A stretch of 64,000 nt of DNA from contig NZ_AP023287.1 of assembly GCF_014218295.1 (NCBI RefSeq), positions 3,596,001-3,660,000 on the forward strand, written 5' to 3'. This document shows positions 11,645 through 22,074 of the stretch, in pieces; position 1 is the first letter of the stretch, and each line of letters starts with the position of its first letter. The notes below the pieces were generated by a model. That model did not search any database. It saw only the letters and a list, made by a program, of their open reading frames with translations, and was not told where the DNA came from. The DNA comes from Mycolicibacterium litorale (GTDB lineage Bacteria > Actinomycetota > Actinomycetes > Mycobacteriales > Mycobacteriaceae). Position numbers and translations under genes: made by a program.

Positions 11645-12274
11645 GTGTCCGCCACCGCGACCAGCGGGTCTCGTCGCCCGAACCGGCGCGGCCAGGCCAC
11701 CCGCGAGGCCATGCTGGACGCCGCGCTGCGCTCGCTGGCCTCCGGGGATGTCGGCGCGGCCTCGGCCAACCGGATCGCCAGGGAGATCGGCGCCACCTGG
11801 GGTGCGGTCAAGTACCAGTTCGGCGACATCGACGGGCTGTGGGCGGCCGTGCTGCACCGCACCGCCGAGAGGCGTGGCCGACTGCCGGCGCGGCCCCCGT
11901 CCGGGGCGTCCCTGCAGGCGCGGGTGGCCGCGATCATCGACACCCTCTACGACGGCTTGACCGCACCGGATTCGCGGGCGATCGAGACGCTGCGCCGCTC
12001 CCTCCCCCGCGACGGCGCCGAGCTGGAGCGGCTCTATCCGCAGACCGCGGCCGAACTGCAGTCGTGGGGCCGCAGCTGGATCGAGGCCTGCCAGACCGCA
12101 TTCGCCGACGTCGACGTCGACCGGCAACGCATCCGCGAAGTCGCCTCGTTCATCCCCGGCGCGATGCGGGGCCTCGTCTCCGAACGTCAACTCGGTTCCT
12201 ACTACGACCTCGACTTGGCTCGCCGCGGCCTGACCAACGCCATCGTCACCTACCTCCAGGCGCCGCCTCGTTGA
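11645..12274 (+). CDS. TetR/AcrR family transcriptional regulator
   Basis: A 209-residue regulator. The N-terminal helix-turn-helix is at about residues 20-65 (ATREAMLDAALRSLA, then IAREIGATWGAVKYQFGDIDGL), followed by a ligand-binding C-terminal helical domain. The GTG start at 11645 leaves 88 bp to the divergent Rieske oxygenase gene, the classical arrangement for autoregulation and control of the divergent operon. fdhD follows after 23 bp on the same strand, so it may share a transcript. The effector is unknown. Confidence 0.85.
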   Translation: MSATATSGSRRPNRRGQATREAMLDAALRSLASGDVGAASANRIAREIGATWGAVKYQFGDIDGLWAAVLHRTAERRGRLPARPPSGASLQARVAAIIDTLYDGLTAPDSRAIETLRRSLPRDGAELERLYPQTAAELQSWGRSWIEACQTAFADVDVDRQRIREVASFIPGAMRGLVSERQLGSYYDLDLARRGLTNAIVTYLQAPPR

Positions 12275-12297
12275 CGTCGCGGCCTACGCTGTGACAC

Positions 12298-13122
12298 ATG
12301 GGTCGTGTCACCGCGCGGCGGCGCGTCCACCACGTCACCGCCGACACCAGCGTCGCCCGGCCGGACACGCTGGTGGTCGAAGAGCCACTGGAGATCCGTG
12401 TCGGCGGCGAACCCCTCACCGTCACCATGCGCACCCCCGGCTCGGATGTCGAACTCGCCCAAGGCTTTCTGCTGACCGAAGGGGTGATCGGCCACCGCGA
12501 TGACGTGCTGACGGTGCGGTACTGCCGCGGGGCCGGCGACGACGGCGTCAACACCTACAACGTGCTCGACGTCGCGCTGGCGCCGCACGTGCCCCCGCCG
12601 TCGACCGACGTCCGCCGCAACTTCTACACCACCTCGTCGTGCGGCGTGTGCGGGAAAGCCTCCCTGGAGGCGGTGCAACAGGTCAGCAGGCACGGCCCCG
12701 GCGACGATCCGTCACGGGTCAGCGCGGAGACCCTGTCGGCACTGCCCGACCGGTTGCGGATCGCACAGAAGGTGTTCGCCGCCACCGGTGGGCTGCACGG
12801 CGCGGCACTGTTCACCGCCGACGGCGAGATGCTCGTCGTGCGCGAGGACATCGGAAGGCACAACGCCGTCGACAAGGTGATCGGCTGGGCGGTGGAGGCC
12901 GGTCGCATCCCGCTGACGGGGACGGTGCTTCTGGTCAGCGGCCGCGCCTCGTTCGAGCTGACGCAGAAGGCGGTGATGGCGGGCATTCCGATGCTGGCCG
13001 CGGTGTCGGCGCCGTCGTCGCTGGCCGTCGACCTCGCCGCCCAGTCGGGCCTCACTCTGGTGGCGTTCCTGCGCGGCCAGTCGATGAACGTCTACACCCG
13101 CCCGGACCGCGTCATCCACTGA
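12298..13122 (+). CDS. fdhD: Formate dehydrogenase accessory sulfurtransferase FdhD
   Basis: A 274-residue sulfurtransferase that moves sulfur from a cysteine desulfurase to the Mo-bisMGD cofactor of formate dehydrogenases. The redox Cys motif SCGVCGK lies near residues 114-120, preceded by [11 protein letters not shown]. The C-terminal motif [17 protein letters not shown] is typical. Length is normal. No formate dehydrogenase gene is adjacent; the bis-MGD oxidoreductase at 34961-37117 or a remote FDH could be its client. It converges on clpX, with a strong hairpin between them. Confidence 0.92.
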   Translation: MGRVTARRRVHHVTADTSVARPDTLVVEEPLEIRVGGEPLTVTMRTPGSDVELAQGFLLTEGVIGHRDDVLTVRYCRGAGDDGVNTYNVLDVALAPHVPPPSTDVRRNFYTTSSCGVCGKASLEAVQQVSRHGPGDDPSRVSAETLSALPDRLRIAQKVFAATGGLHGAALFTADGEMLVVREDIGRHNAVDKVIGWAVEAGRIPLTGTVLLVSGRASFELTQKAVMAGIPMLAAVSAPSSLAVDLAAQSGLTLVAFLRGQSMNVYTRPDRVIH

Positions 13123-13130
13123 GCCACCGC

Positions 13131-13189
13131 CCGAGAATGCACTGAGGGTCGTGAACCTTCACGGTTCACGACCCTCAGTGCAATCTCGG
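13131..13189. terminator. Long perfect hairpin between fdhD and clpX (bidirectional terminator)
   Basis: Arms 13131-13157 and 13163-13189 pair over 27 bp with a single mismatch (13137/13183) around a 5-nt loop (TTCAC). It sits exactly between two convergent stop codons (fdhD at 13122, clpX at 13195). There is no long T-tract, as is common for mycobacterial hairpin terminators. The length and perfection are unusual; a dispersed palindromic element is an alternative. Confidence 0.75.
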
Positions 13190-13194
13190 TGAGG

Positions 13195-14475
<1,281 letters not shown>

Positions 14476-14784
14476 GGTGGTGGGGTCCTACTTTCCTGTT
14501 CGACGTCGGTCACTCGGATCAGTGGGTGGCTCGGGGCCGTTGACGAGGCCCTGTCGGGCCTTGTTCCCGACGCTACCCGTTAACTCCGGCGCGGTGCGAC
14601 TGTTAGTGCCGAATCGCGCTGGTGGTATTCAGCTGTCGCGCCAACATATCGCCTGACTCAGCCGGTTGCCGCGTGCCACGCGCCGCCGTGTCTCTGGCGT
14701 GTCGTCACCGTGACCGGGGCGAGCGGCTGAGGCCGACAATACCTGCGAACGGCATTGTCGGCCTCGGCCCGATTCGTCGGAAGA
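14476..14784. other. 309-bp intergenic region between clpP2 and clpX
   Basis: It contains the clpP1P2 terminator hairpin (14729-14765), then presumably the clpX promoter in the rest. No open reading frame or RNA gene was recognised. Confidence 0.6.
14729..14765 (-). terminator. Hairpin terminator of the clpP1-clpP2 operon
   Basis: GAGGCCGACAAT (14729-14740) and ATTGTCGGCCTC (14754-14765) are perfect 12-bp arms with a 13-nt loop, starting 19 bp beyond the clpP2 stop. No strong T-tract follows. Confidence 0.7.
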
Positions 14785-15432
14785 TCAGGAGGTCTGCGCG
14801 GACAGCTTGCGGTACTCCAGCACGGTGTCGATGATCCCGTAGTCCTTGGCCTCTTCGGCGGTCAGGATCTTGTCGCGGTCGGTGTCCTTGCGGATCACCT
14901 CGGCATCCTTGCCGGTGTGGCGGGCCAGCGTGGTCTCCATCAGCGTCCGCATCCGCTCGATCTCCTTGGCCTGGATCTCCAGATCGGAGAACTGGCCCTG
15001 GATCACGCCGGACAGCGCGGGCTGGTGAATGAGGATGCGTGCGTTGGGAAGTGCGAGCCGCTTACCGGGGGTGCCCGCGGCCAGCAGCACCGCGGCGGCC
15101 GAGGCGGCCTGCCCGAGGCAGACCGTCTGGATGTCGGCCCGCACGTACTGCATGGTGTCGTAGATCGCCATCAGGCTGGTGAAGGAGCCGCCCGGCGAGT
15201 TGATGTACATGGTGATGTCGCGGTCGGGATCGAGCGACTCGAGCACCAGCAGCTGGGCCATGATGTCGTTCGCCGACGCGTCGTCCACCTGCACACCGAG
15301 GAAGATGATGCGTTCCTCGAACAGCTTGTTGTACGGGTTGGACTCCTTGACACCGAAGCTCGAATGCTCGATGAACGACGGCAGGATGTAGCGCGCCTGC
15401 GGTTGGAGGCGAGGATCGGTCTGGTTGCTCAT
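14785..15432 (-). CDS. clpP2: ATP-dependent Clp protease proteolytic subunit ClpP2
   Basis: A 215-residue serine protease subunit. Together with ClpP1 it forms the essential mycobacterial ClpP1P2 tetradecamer. Catalytic Ser111 lies in GQAASAAAV and His136 in ARILIHQP; the acidic residue follows downstream. The ATG at 15432 is chosen because TAATG overlaps the clpP1 stop by one base; a longer frame into clpP1 is spurious. The N-terminal extension before the ClpP core is typical of ClpP2. It is the second gene of the clpP1P2 operon. Confidence 0.96.
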   Translation of the reverse strand: MSNQTDPRLQPQARYILPSFIEHSSFGVKESNPYNKLFEERIIFLGVQVDDASANDIMAQLLVLESLDPDRDITMYINSPGGSFTSLMAIYDTMQYVRADIQTVCLGQAASAAAVLLAAGTPGKRLALPNARILIHQPALSGVIQGQFSDLEIQAKEIERMRTLMETTLARHTGKDAEVIRKDTDRDKILTAEEAKDYGIIDTVLEYRKLSAQTS

Positions 15433-16028
15433 TAGGGGGCCACTCCGTCGTTGATGCTGGCGCTGGTGATGATGTGGTCGACGAATCCGTATTCGAGCGC
15501 TTCCTGAGCGGTGAACCAACGGTCGCGGTCCGAGTCGGCCTCAATGCGCTCGATCGTCTGTCCGGTGAATTCCGCGTTGAGGCGGAACATCTCCTTCTTG
15601 ATCGCCGCGAACTGCTCGGCCTGGATCGCGATGTCGGCCGCGCCACCGGTGATGCCACCGAGCGGCTGGTGCATCAGGATGCGGGCGTGCGGCAGCGCGT
15701 AGCGCTTTCCCTTGGTGCCCGCGGCGAGCAGGAACTCACCCATCGATGCCGCCATCCCCATCGCGTACGTGGCGACGTCGCACGGTGCCAGCACCATCGT
15801 GTCGTAGATCGCCATGCCGGCGCTGATCGAACCGCCGGGCGAGTTGATGTAGAGGTGGATGTCCTTCGTCGGGTCCTCCGCCGAGAGCAGCAAGATCTGG
15901 GCGCACAGGCGGTTGGCGATGTCGTCGTCCACCTGTGAGCCGAGGAAGATGATGCGCTCGGCGAGCAGCCGCTCGTAGACCGAGTCCTGAAGCGTGAGGC
16001 CCGGCGCCCCGCCACGCATAACAGTCAC
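15432..16028 (-). CDS. clpP1: ATP-dependent Clp protease proteolytic subunit ClpP1
   Basis: A 198-residue ClpP paralogue with catalytic Ser95 ([10 protein letters not shown]) and His120 (ARILMHQP). It forms the mixed ClpP1P2 complex with the downstream gene. The GTG at 16028 is used; the ATG three codons in (16019) is an alternative. It overlaps clpP2 by one base. A ClgR-like box lies about 130 bp upstream, beside the tig stop codon, consistent with the known ClgR control of clp genes. Confidence 0.95.
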   Translation of the reverse strand: MTVMRGGAPGLTLQDSVYERLLAERIIFLGSQVDDDIANRLCAQILLLSAEDPTKDIHLYINSPGGSISAGMAIYDTMVLAPCDVATYAMGMAASMGEFLLAAGTKGKRYALPHARILMHQPLGGITGGAADIAIQAEQFAAIKKEMFRLNAEFTGQTIERIEADSDRDRWFTAQEALEYGFVDHIITSASINDGVAP

Positions 16029-16156
16029 GACTGGATACCTGCTTTCTCTTACGTCTTGGGTCCGCCAGTTCGCGGTGTTCGTCGGAGTGTTCGTCGAAGT
16101 GTTCTGCTACCGACACTAACCAACCTGCGTGAGCGTGCACTCCCTGACAGGCGCGC

Positions 16157-16171
16157 GTTCGCTCACAGCGT
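16157..16171 (-). promoter_or_regulatory. ClgR-like operator upstream of clpP1
   Basis: Read towards clpP1, the sequence is ACGCTGTGAGCGAAC. The published-style actinobacterial ClgR box is roughly WCGCYNANRGCGWWS, and this matches all but one position (T where A is expected). ClgR is the known activator of clpP1P2 in actinobacteria. It abuts the tig stop and sits about 130 bp before the clpP1 start. Confidence 0.55.
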
Positions 16172-17586
16172 CACTTGGCCTCGTCGGCCTCGTCGGCCTC
16201 GTCGGCTTCGGTGGCCTCGTCCTCGTCCTCGGTGTCGGCCTCGGTCGCCTCGGCCTGCGCACCGCCCGACGGCCCGAAGAACTCGGTGGTGTCGATGTCG
16301 TTGCCGTCGGTGTCCTTGACGGTGGCGCCGTGCACCACGGCCGCGATGGTCAGGCCGCGCCGCACGTCGGCGAACATGGCGGGCAGCTGGTTCTGCTGCT
16401 GCAGGATCTGCAGCAGCTGCTGGGGTTCGAGGCCGTACTGGCGCGACATCAGGACCAGGCGCTCGGTCAGATCGCCCTGGCCGACCTGGACCTCCAGCTT
16501 GTCGGCGAGGGCGTCCATCAGAAGCTGGGTCTTGACGGCCTTCTCCGCCTCGGTGCGGGTGGTGGCGTCGAACTCCTCACGGCTGCTGCCCTGCTCGGCC
16601 AGTTGCTCGGCGAAGCGGTCCTCGTCGTGGTCGAGGCCGTGGATGGCGTTGTGCAGCGTGTCGTCGATCTGGGCCTGCACGATCTTCTCGGGCAGCGGCA
16701 CCTCGGTCTGCTCGAGCAGCAGCTCCAGCGCCTTGTCGCGGATCTGCTCGGCCTGCTGGACGCGCTTCACGCGACGGACCTGTTCGGTCAGGCTCTCCCT
16801 GAGCTCGTCGATCGTGTCGAATTCGCTGGCGAGCTGCGCGAATTCGTCGTCGGGCTCGGGCAGTTCGCGTTCCTTGATGGACTTCACCGTGACGGTGACC
16901 AGCGCTTCCTTACCGGCGTGCTCACCGGCGGCCAGCGTGGTGGTGAACTCCTTGCTCTCGCCCTCCGACAGGCCGACGATCGCCTCGTCGAGACCCTCGA
17001 TCAGCTGGCCGGAGCCGACCTCGTGGGACAGGCCCTCGGTCTTGGCCTCCGGCACGTCCTGGCCGTCGACGGTGGCCGACAGGTCGATCGAGACGAAGTC
17101 GCCGTTCTGCGCGGGGCGGTCGACACCGGTCAGGGTGCCGAAGCGGGCGCGCAGGTTCTGCAGCTCGGTGTCGACCTCCTCGTCGGTGACCTCGATCGGG
17201 TCGACGGTGATGGTCAGCGCGGACAGGTCGGGCAGCTCGATCTCGGGACGGACGTCGACCTCGGCGGTGAACACCAGGTCCTCGCCGTACTCCTTCTTGG
17301 TGATCTCGATCTCGGGCTGGCCCAACGGCTGCACCGCCTGGGTCGTGACGGCCTCGGTGTAGCGGCCGGGCACGGCCTCCCCGACCACCTGGTCGAGCAT
17401 CGCCTCGCGGCCGACGCGGGCCTCGAGCAGTTTGCGCGGCGCCTTACCGGGCCGGAACCCGGGCAGCCGGACCTGCTTGGCGAGCTCCTTGAACGCCCGG
17501 TCGAAATCCGGTTCGAGTTCCGTGAAGGGCACCTCCACGTTGATGCGCACCCGGGTGGGGCTCAACTTCTCGACGGTGCTCTTCAC
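16171..17586 (-). CDS. tig: Trigger factor (ribosome-associated chaperone, peptidyl-prolyl isomerase)
   Basis: A 471-residue chaperone that binds nascent chains at the ribosome exit. The N-terminal ribosome-binding domain carries the signature [12 protein letters not shown] (residues about 44-55). The FKBP-like PPIase domain is about 160-245 ([11 protein letters not shown]), followed by a helical C-terminal domain. The last 45 or so residues are a repetitive Glu/Asp/Ala tail ([15 protein letters not shown]), as in other mycobacterial Tig proteins. It is transcribed leftward towards clpP1 from just downstream of tRNA-Pro. Confidence 0.96.
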   Translation of the reverse strand: MKSTVEKLSPTRVRINVEVPFTELEPDFDRAFKELAKQVRLPGFRPGKAPRKLLEARVGREAMLDQVVGEAVPGRYTEAVTTQAVQPLGQPEIEITKKEYGEDLVFTAEVDVRPEIELPDLSALTITVDPIEVTDEEVDTELQNLRARFGTLTGVDRPAQNGDFVSIDLSATVDGQDVPEAKTEGLSHEVGSGQLIEGLDEAIVGLSEGESKEFTTTLAAGEHAGKEALVTVTVKSIKERELPEPDDEFAQLASEFDTIDELRESLTEQVRRVKRVQQAEQIRDKALELLLEQTEVPLPEKIVQAQIDDTLHNAIHGLDHDEDRFAEQLAEQGSSREEFDATTRTEAEKAVKTQLLMDALADKLEVQVGQGDLTERLVLMSRQYGLEPQQLLQILQQQNQLPAMFADVRRGLTIAAVVHGATVKDTDGNDIDTTEFFGPSGGAQAEATEADTEDEDEATEADEADEADEAK

Positions 17587-17649
17587 TGCGGTCTCTCCTC
17601 ATGTCTGGGTACTGATGTCGATTCGGTGCGGGTCATGTCGGTGCGGTTG

Positions 17650-17723
17650 TCGGGGTGACAGGATTTGAACCTGCGGCCTTCCGCTCCCAAAGCGGATGCG
17701 CTACCAAGCTGCGCTACACCCCG
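17650..17723 (-). tRNA. tRNA-Pro (anticodon TGG)
   Basis: A 74-nt cloverleaf. The acceptor stem CGGGGTG pairs with CACCCCG, with discriminator A. The anticodon stem TCCGC/GCGGA encloses the loop TTTGGGA (anticodon TGG), and the T-loop is TTCAAAT. No CCA is encoded. Confidence 0.95.
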
Positions 17724-17862
17724 CGCCGTCGCGGTCCGCACCGCGCGCTGACGCGTGGCGCTGACCACGCGAGATCCTACGTCTTGCGCACCGGCCATCC
17801 GCGCGCGAGGCAGCCAATTGGCGTTGTTCCGGTGCGCGCCGGTACGATCCTCTGCGCAACGT

Positions 17863-17933
17863 GCGGGCGTAGCTCAATGGTAGAGCCCTAGTCTTCCAAA
17901 CTAGCTACGCGGGTTCGATTCCCGTCGCCCGCT
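17863..17933 (+). tRNA. tRNA-Gly (anticodon TCC)
   Basis: A 71-nt cloverleaf. The acceptor stem GCGGGCG pairs with CGCCCGC, with discriminator T. The anticodon stem CTAGT/ACTAG encloses the loop CTTCCAA (anticodon TCC), and the T-loop is TTCGATT. No CCA is encoded. It marks the left edge of the polysaccharide cluster. Confidence 0.95.
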
Positions 17934-17940
17934 CCGAGGA

Positions 17941-17970
17941 GCCGCCCCACTGAGGGCGGCTTTCCTCTTT
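17941..17970 (+). terminator. Intrinsic terminator after tRNA-Gly
   Basis: GCCGCCC, a 6-nt loop (CACTGA), GGGCGGC, then TTTCCTCTTT. This is a perfect 7-bp GC stem with a T-rich tail, 7 bp after the tRNA. Confidence 0.85.
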
Positions 17971-18102
17971 CCGGCCTCCGGTTCACCTCGGCCCTCGAGC
18001 CCTTCTGCAACCTTCCATAAGTTGCTCTTTCAAATATCGGTTCGTGCATATAGCCTGTCCAGGGCGCTCGCTGACGCGGGTGAAAATTCGGGGGGCTTTG
18101 CA

Positions 18103-20712
18103 GTGGGGAATCATTCATGCCGCATGGGCGGCGCAGCATTCGCGGTCGGCATCGGGCTGCTTCTTTCGCCGGGTGTCGCGGCAGCCGATCCGGCTGCCGA
18201 CGCCACCGGAGGCGTCTCCGCCGACGCACCGGCGGATGCGCCGGCGGCCGAATCCGGTGACCGCGACGATCAGGTCGATACCGACAACGAAGCCGACGAC
18301 GATCCGGCCGACGATGCGGACGAGGCAGCCGACCCGAGTGAGGAGCCGCTGAGCGACGACGCCGAGGCGCCGTCGGAGCCCGTCGACGACACCGTCGACG
18401 AGGAGCTCGACGAGGTCGGCGAGACCGTCCGGCACGACTCGAACGACAACGACCCCGACGACGGCACCGCCTCGGCGCCCGCCGACGAACCCGTCGAAAC
18501 ACCCGTCGACGAGATCGCCGTCGACGTCCCGGACGAGGTCGTCGATGCCGAAGAGCCCGTCACACCCGTCGTCGAGGAGCCCGTCGTCGAGGAGCCCGTC
18601 GTCGAGGAGCCCGCGGTCGAGGTCCCCGCGGCGCAACCCGAAGCCGATGCCGACCCCGCCGCCGATGCCGAGGTGACCCCCGCGCCACCCGCACCCGCAG
18701 ACGAGGCCAGACCGCAGGGCCTCGTCCAGACGGTCGCGAACGCCTTCGGTCTCGGCGGCACGCCCGCTCCGGTCGAATCGCCCGCGATGTGGGCCGTGCT
18801 GGCGTGGGCACGCCGTCAGTTCTTCGGCGCGACGGCCACCACCACCGTCGGCCGGCAGAGCACCTCGTCGTCATCGACGACGTCCACACCGATCACCACC
18901 GTCAACGTCAAGGACTACGGAGCGGTCGGCGACGGCATCACCGACGATTCGGCCGCGATCAAGGCCGCCGAAGCCGCCCTGACATCCGGTCAGCGGCTCT
19001 ACTTCCCGGAGGGCACCTACCGGTTCGCACAGCAGAATCCGGCGGGCAACGCCGCGGTCCTGCTCAAGGGGCTCTCCGACGTGACCGTCGAGTTCGCGCC
19101 CGGGGCACGACTGTTGATGGACAACCTCGACGCCGACGGCCACGGCACGAGCCACGGCATCCGCGTGGAGGGTGCCGCGTCCAACGTCACGATCCTCAAC
19201 GCGACGGTCGAGTGGAAGACCAGGCCGTCGGCGCGCAGCTTCGGCGACGGCTTCTCCATCCTCGGCTGGGCGTCGAACACCCCGCCCCCGCCGGGTTGGA
19301 CCGGATCCACCGGAACCGTCTCGAACGTGTCGCTCGTCAACGCGACCGTGATCAACGCCCCCCAGACCGGGGCGGTCTTCATGGGCGCCTCCGACGTGAC
19401 GGTCACCAACTTCACCGCCATCGGCACCCGGGGCGACGGGCTGCACTTCAACTCCAACCGCCGGGTCACGGTCAACGGTCTCCTGGCACAGAACACCGGT
19501 GACGACGGCCTGGCGTTCGTCACCTACTACCACCCGACCCAGCCGTGGACGTACGGTCCCGGCGACGGACCGTTCAATCAGCCCGGACTCGGCGAGTGGA
19601 ACAACGGCGGCTCGGTGGCCTCCCACATCACCGTGACGGGCGGCTCGGCCAGTGGCGTCCGGGTGCAGGGCGGCTACGACATCACCATCACCGACGTCAC
19701 CGTCTCCGGCAAGGAGTTCGGCATCCAGGTCAACTCGGCCAAGGCCACCGGCCCCGGTGACTGGACCAGCCTGGCGTCTCGCGACATCGACATCTCCGAT
19801 GTCACCATCGACGACGTCCAGACCGGGATCGTCCTGGCCACCAACAACATCGACGGCACCGAGGACTCGATGTGGTGGGACTTCGCCGGCCTGACCATCA
19901 GTGACGTCACCATCCACAACGCCCGCAACTGGTCGGTCGCCGTCGAGACGCCCGCGTCGACGACGAGCGCGTTCGCCGGTCTCACCCTGCGCAACATCCA
20001 CGCGGAGGTCGACGGTGCCGTCGGACCGCTCGGCGGCGGGAAGGGCGGGATTCTGCTTGCCTCGCTTCGAGATTCGGTGATCGACAACGTGCGACTGGTG
20101 TCGGTCCACGCCAGCGACATCAATGTGCTGGGGGCGTCGCAGATCCGCCACCAGTACAGTGTCGCGGATCTGCCGTCGTCGAATCTGACGATCGACGACC
20201 TGGTTCTCGAGGGCCCGGGCCGGATCCTCATCCAGGACATCGCGGGTCTGCAGGTCGGTACCGTGGCGTCCTACGGCGCCCAGGGCGCTGCCGTCGAACT
20301 CTTCCGGGTGAGAGACGCCTCGTTCGGCACCATCGGCGCCTACCTGCCCGGCCGCGGAACCGGTGCGGGCTGGGGCGTGCGCCTGCTGCAGGTCGACGAC
20401 CTGGACGTGGCGGACATCGTGGTGACCACCGACGACCACATCGGATCCTCCTGGTGGGCAGTGGAACTCGGCGGCGGCAATCCGGCCGAGGACATCGCGG
20501 GCAACGGTGTGCGGATCGAGAACGTCACCTACGTGAGCGACCGCGACGCCACCGGGTCGGACATCGTCGTGCAGGGCGGTCCGTACGGCCCGGTCAACTG
20601 GTACATCAACGCCACGTGGCTGCACCAGGGTGAGGCGTCACCGCAATGGCGGTCGGCGCTGTGGGGCGACACCACGCCGGCGTCTCACATCCTCAGCAAC
20701 CCGGACTCCTGA
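18103..20712 (+). CDS. Secreted right-handed beta-helix (pectate-lyase/GH28-like) protein with acidic linker
   Basis: An 869-residue exported protein. The GTG at 18103 is preferred: a GGGGG ribosome site precedes it and a signal peptide follows (residues 1-28, cleavage after VAAA). Residues 29-205 form an extremely acidic Asp/Glu/Pro/Ala linker with VVEEP repeats. A short segment with AMWAVLAWARRQFF follows. The beta-helix domain starts at about residue 266 (VNVKDYGAVGDGITDDSAAI), the pectate-lyase-superfamily entry motif. GDGLHFN and NTGDDGLAF carry the conserved Asp residues seen in GH28-type active sites. It probably cleaves, modifies or binds the polymer made by this cluster. It is clearly paralogous to the lipoprotein at 26407-27954. 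The catalytic activity is inferred. Confidence 0.82.
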   Translation: MGNHSCRMGGAAFAVGIGLLLSPGVAAADPAADATGGVSADAPADAPAAESGDRDDQVDTDNEADDDPADDADEAADPSEEPLSDDAEAPSEPVDDTVDEELDEVGETVRHDSNDNDPDDGTASAPADEPVETPVDEIAVDVPDEVVDAEEPVTPVVEEPVVEEPVVEEPAVEVPAAQPEADADPAADAEVTPAPPAPADEARPQGLVQTVANAFGLGGTPAPVESPAMWAVLAWARRQFFGATATTTVGRQSTSSSSTTSTPITTVNVKDYGAVGDGITDDSAAIKAAEAALTSGQRLYFPEGTYRFAQQNPAGNAAVLLKGLSDVTVEFAPGARLLMDNLDADGHGTSHGIRVEGAASNVTILNATVEWKTRPSARSFGDGFSILGWASNTPPPPGWTGSTGTVSNVSLVNATVINAPQTGAVFMGASDVTVTNFTAIGTRGDGLHFNSNRRVTVNGLLAQNTGDDGLAFVTYYHPTQPWTYGPGDGPFNQPGLGEWNNGGSVASHITVTGGSASGVRVQGGYDITITDVTVSGKEFGIQVNSAKATGPGDWTSLASRDIDISDVTIDDVQTGIVLATNNIDGTEDSMWWDFAGLTISDVTIHNARNWSVAVETPASTTSAFAGLTLRNIHAEVDGAVGPLGGGKGGILLASLRDSVIDNVRLVSVHASDINVLGASQIRHQYSVADLPSSNLTIDDLVLEGPGRILIQDIAGLQVGTVASYGAQGAAVELFRVRDASFGTIGAYLPGRGTGAGWGVRLLQVDDLDVADIVVTTDDHIGSSWWAVELGGGNPAEDIAGNGVRIENVTYVSDRDATGSDIVVQGGPYGPVNWYINATWLHQGEASPQWRSALWGDTTPASHILSNPDS
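18568..18612 (+). repeat. Three 15-bp tandem repeats coding VVEEP
   Basis: GTCGTCGAGGAGCCC is repeated exactly three times (18568, 18583, 18598) inside the acidic linker of the beta-helix protein. The next unit is diverged (GCGGTCGAG...). It may vary in copy number between strains. Confidence 0.85.
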
Positions 20713-22070
20713 TACCGCAGATCCGTGTTGACCCCCCACGGATCGACGTCCTCGCCGAAGTACCGAGCGACGCTGCCCATCGCGCTGAGCATCGCGTGAT
20801 CCTGGTTGTCGTAATGGTGCATCCCGTTGCGGCCCATCGGCCGAAGCGACGGGTGCTCCCTGCGTAGGTAGTCGCGGATCACCGCGACGCTCGCCTCCCG
20901 GGCGGGGTCGTAGACGGGATAGGCGAACTGCGAGCGGACGATCATCATGCGCTCGACGGTGCCGGCACCCATGCCCAGCACCCGCAGATCCCGTTCGACG
21001 ATTCGCGCCATCTCGTCGTCGCTCGCCGCCCACAGATCGCCGCCGGATGTGGTGAAGTACTCCAGGCCGAGGTGGGCGCCGTGCCAGTGCGGCGGAGACA
21101 GTTCGGTCGACCACCGCGTGTAGTTCTGGATCCGCCCCACCCGCACCTCGGGACCCGGGGTGTACACCCAGTTGTAGGGCAGCTCGTGCCGTTGCCCGAG
21201 CGCGACGCCGACGGTGATCAGCGCGCGGTGCGTGAGGGCGGCGGCGGCGTCCCGGACCCGTTGTGGCGGAGCCGGTTCCAATGCGTCCACCAGCATCCGC
21301 AGCGGCATGCTGGAGAACACCGCATCGCCGGACGCCGTCTGCCCGTTCTCCAGCTCCACCGTCCATCCCCCGCCGCTCGACCGGACGGCGGCCACCGGCG
21401 AGCGCAGCGACAGGACCGCGCCGCCGTCGGCCGCAGCCGCCGCGGCCGCCTCCCACAGTTGACCGGGCCCGAGCCGGGGGTAGAGGAACACGTCGCGGGC
21501 GGCGAACCCGTCGGCGTCCCGCCAGCGGATCGGCCGTATCCGCTGGTTCGCCCAATCGCTGGTCAGGTCGGACGGATCCGCCAACCACGTCTTGCGGACG
21601 TATCCCTCGAAGAAGAGGCCGTACCAGTGCGTGCCGAATTCACCGATGCCCCAGTCCTCGAAGCTCTCGCGCGCGGTGCGACGCATTCGGTGCCGCAGCC
21701 GTCCCCACGCCAACGAGCCGAGCCCGCGCGCTCCGCTGCGCAGACCGAGCTGAGTCAGCAGCTCCCGGCCGACGAGGGGGTACCGCACGTGGTGACCGTC
21801 GACCAGCATGGCGGAGCGCCGAGCGACGGCGACCCACTGGTCGGCCGGCAGCAGCGATCGCCAGATGTCAAGGACCGCTTCGCTTCTGGTGAAGAACCGG
21901 TGTCCTCCGGCGTCGACGCGCCAGCCGTGCAGGCACGGGGTCCTGGCGAGCCCACCGACTTCCCCCGACGCCTCGTACAGCCGTGGCGTCACACCGCGTT
22001 TGACCAGCTCGAGTGCCGCGGTCAGGCCGGCGGGGCCGGCGCCGATGATCAGCGGACTCCTGGTCGACAC
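20685..22070 (-). CDS. UDP-galactopyranose-mutase/amine-oxidase-like FAD protein
   Basis: A 461-residue flavoprotein with the N-terminal dinucleotide-binding motif IIGAGPAGLTAALEL, then EASGEVGG and GGHRFFT. These are characteristic of a UGM/protoporphyrinogen-oxidase-like family often found in sugar-polymer loci. It may isomerise or oxidise a nucleotide sugar or a lipid-linked sugar. The GTG start at 22070 lies 4 bp after the end of the prenyltransferase frame, so they are in one operon. Its 3' end overlaps the convergent beta-helix gene by 28 bp. The exact reaction cannot be assigned. Confidence 0.75.
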   Translation of the reverse strand: MSTRSPLIIGAGPAGLTAALELVKRGVTPRLYEASGEVGGLARTPCLHGWRVDAGGHRFFTRSEAVLDIWRSLLPADQWVAVARRSAMLVDGHHVRYPLVGRELLTQLGLRSGARGLGSLAWGRLRHRMRRTARESFEDWGIGEFGTHWYGLFFEGYVRKTWLADPSDLTSDWANQRIRPIRWRDADGFAARDVFLYPRLGPGQLWEAAAAAAADGGAVLSLRSPVAAVRSSGGGWTVELENGQTASGDAVFSSMPLRMLVDALEPAPPQRVRDAAAALTHRALITVGVALGQRHELPYNWVYTPGPEVRVGRIQNYTRWSTELSPPHWHGAHLGLEYFTTSGGDLWAASDDEMARIVERDLRVLGMGAGTVERMMIVRSQFAYPVYDPAREASVAVIRDYLRREHPSLRPMGRNGMHHYDNQDHAMLSAMGSVARYFGEDVDPWGVNTDLRYQESGLLRM

Positions 22071-22074
22071 GGCG

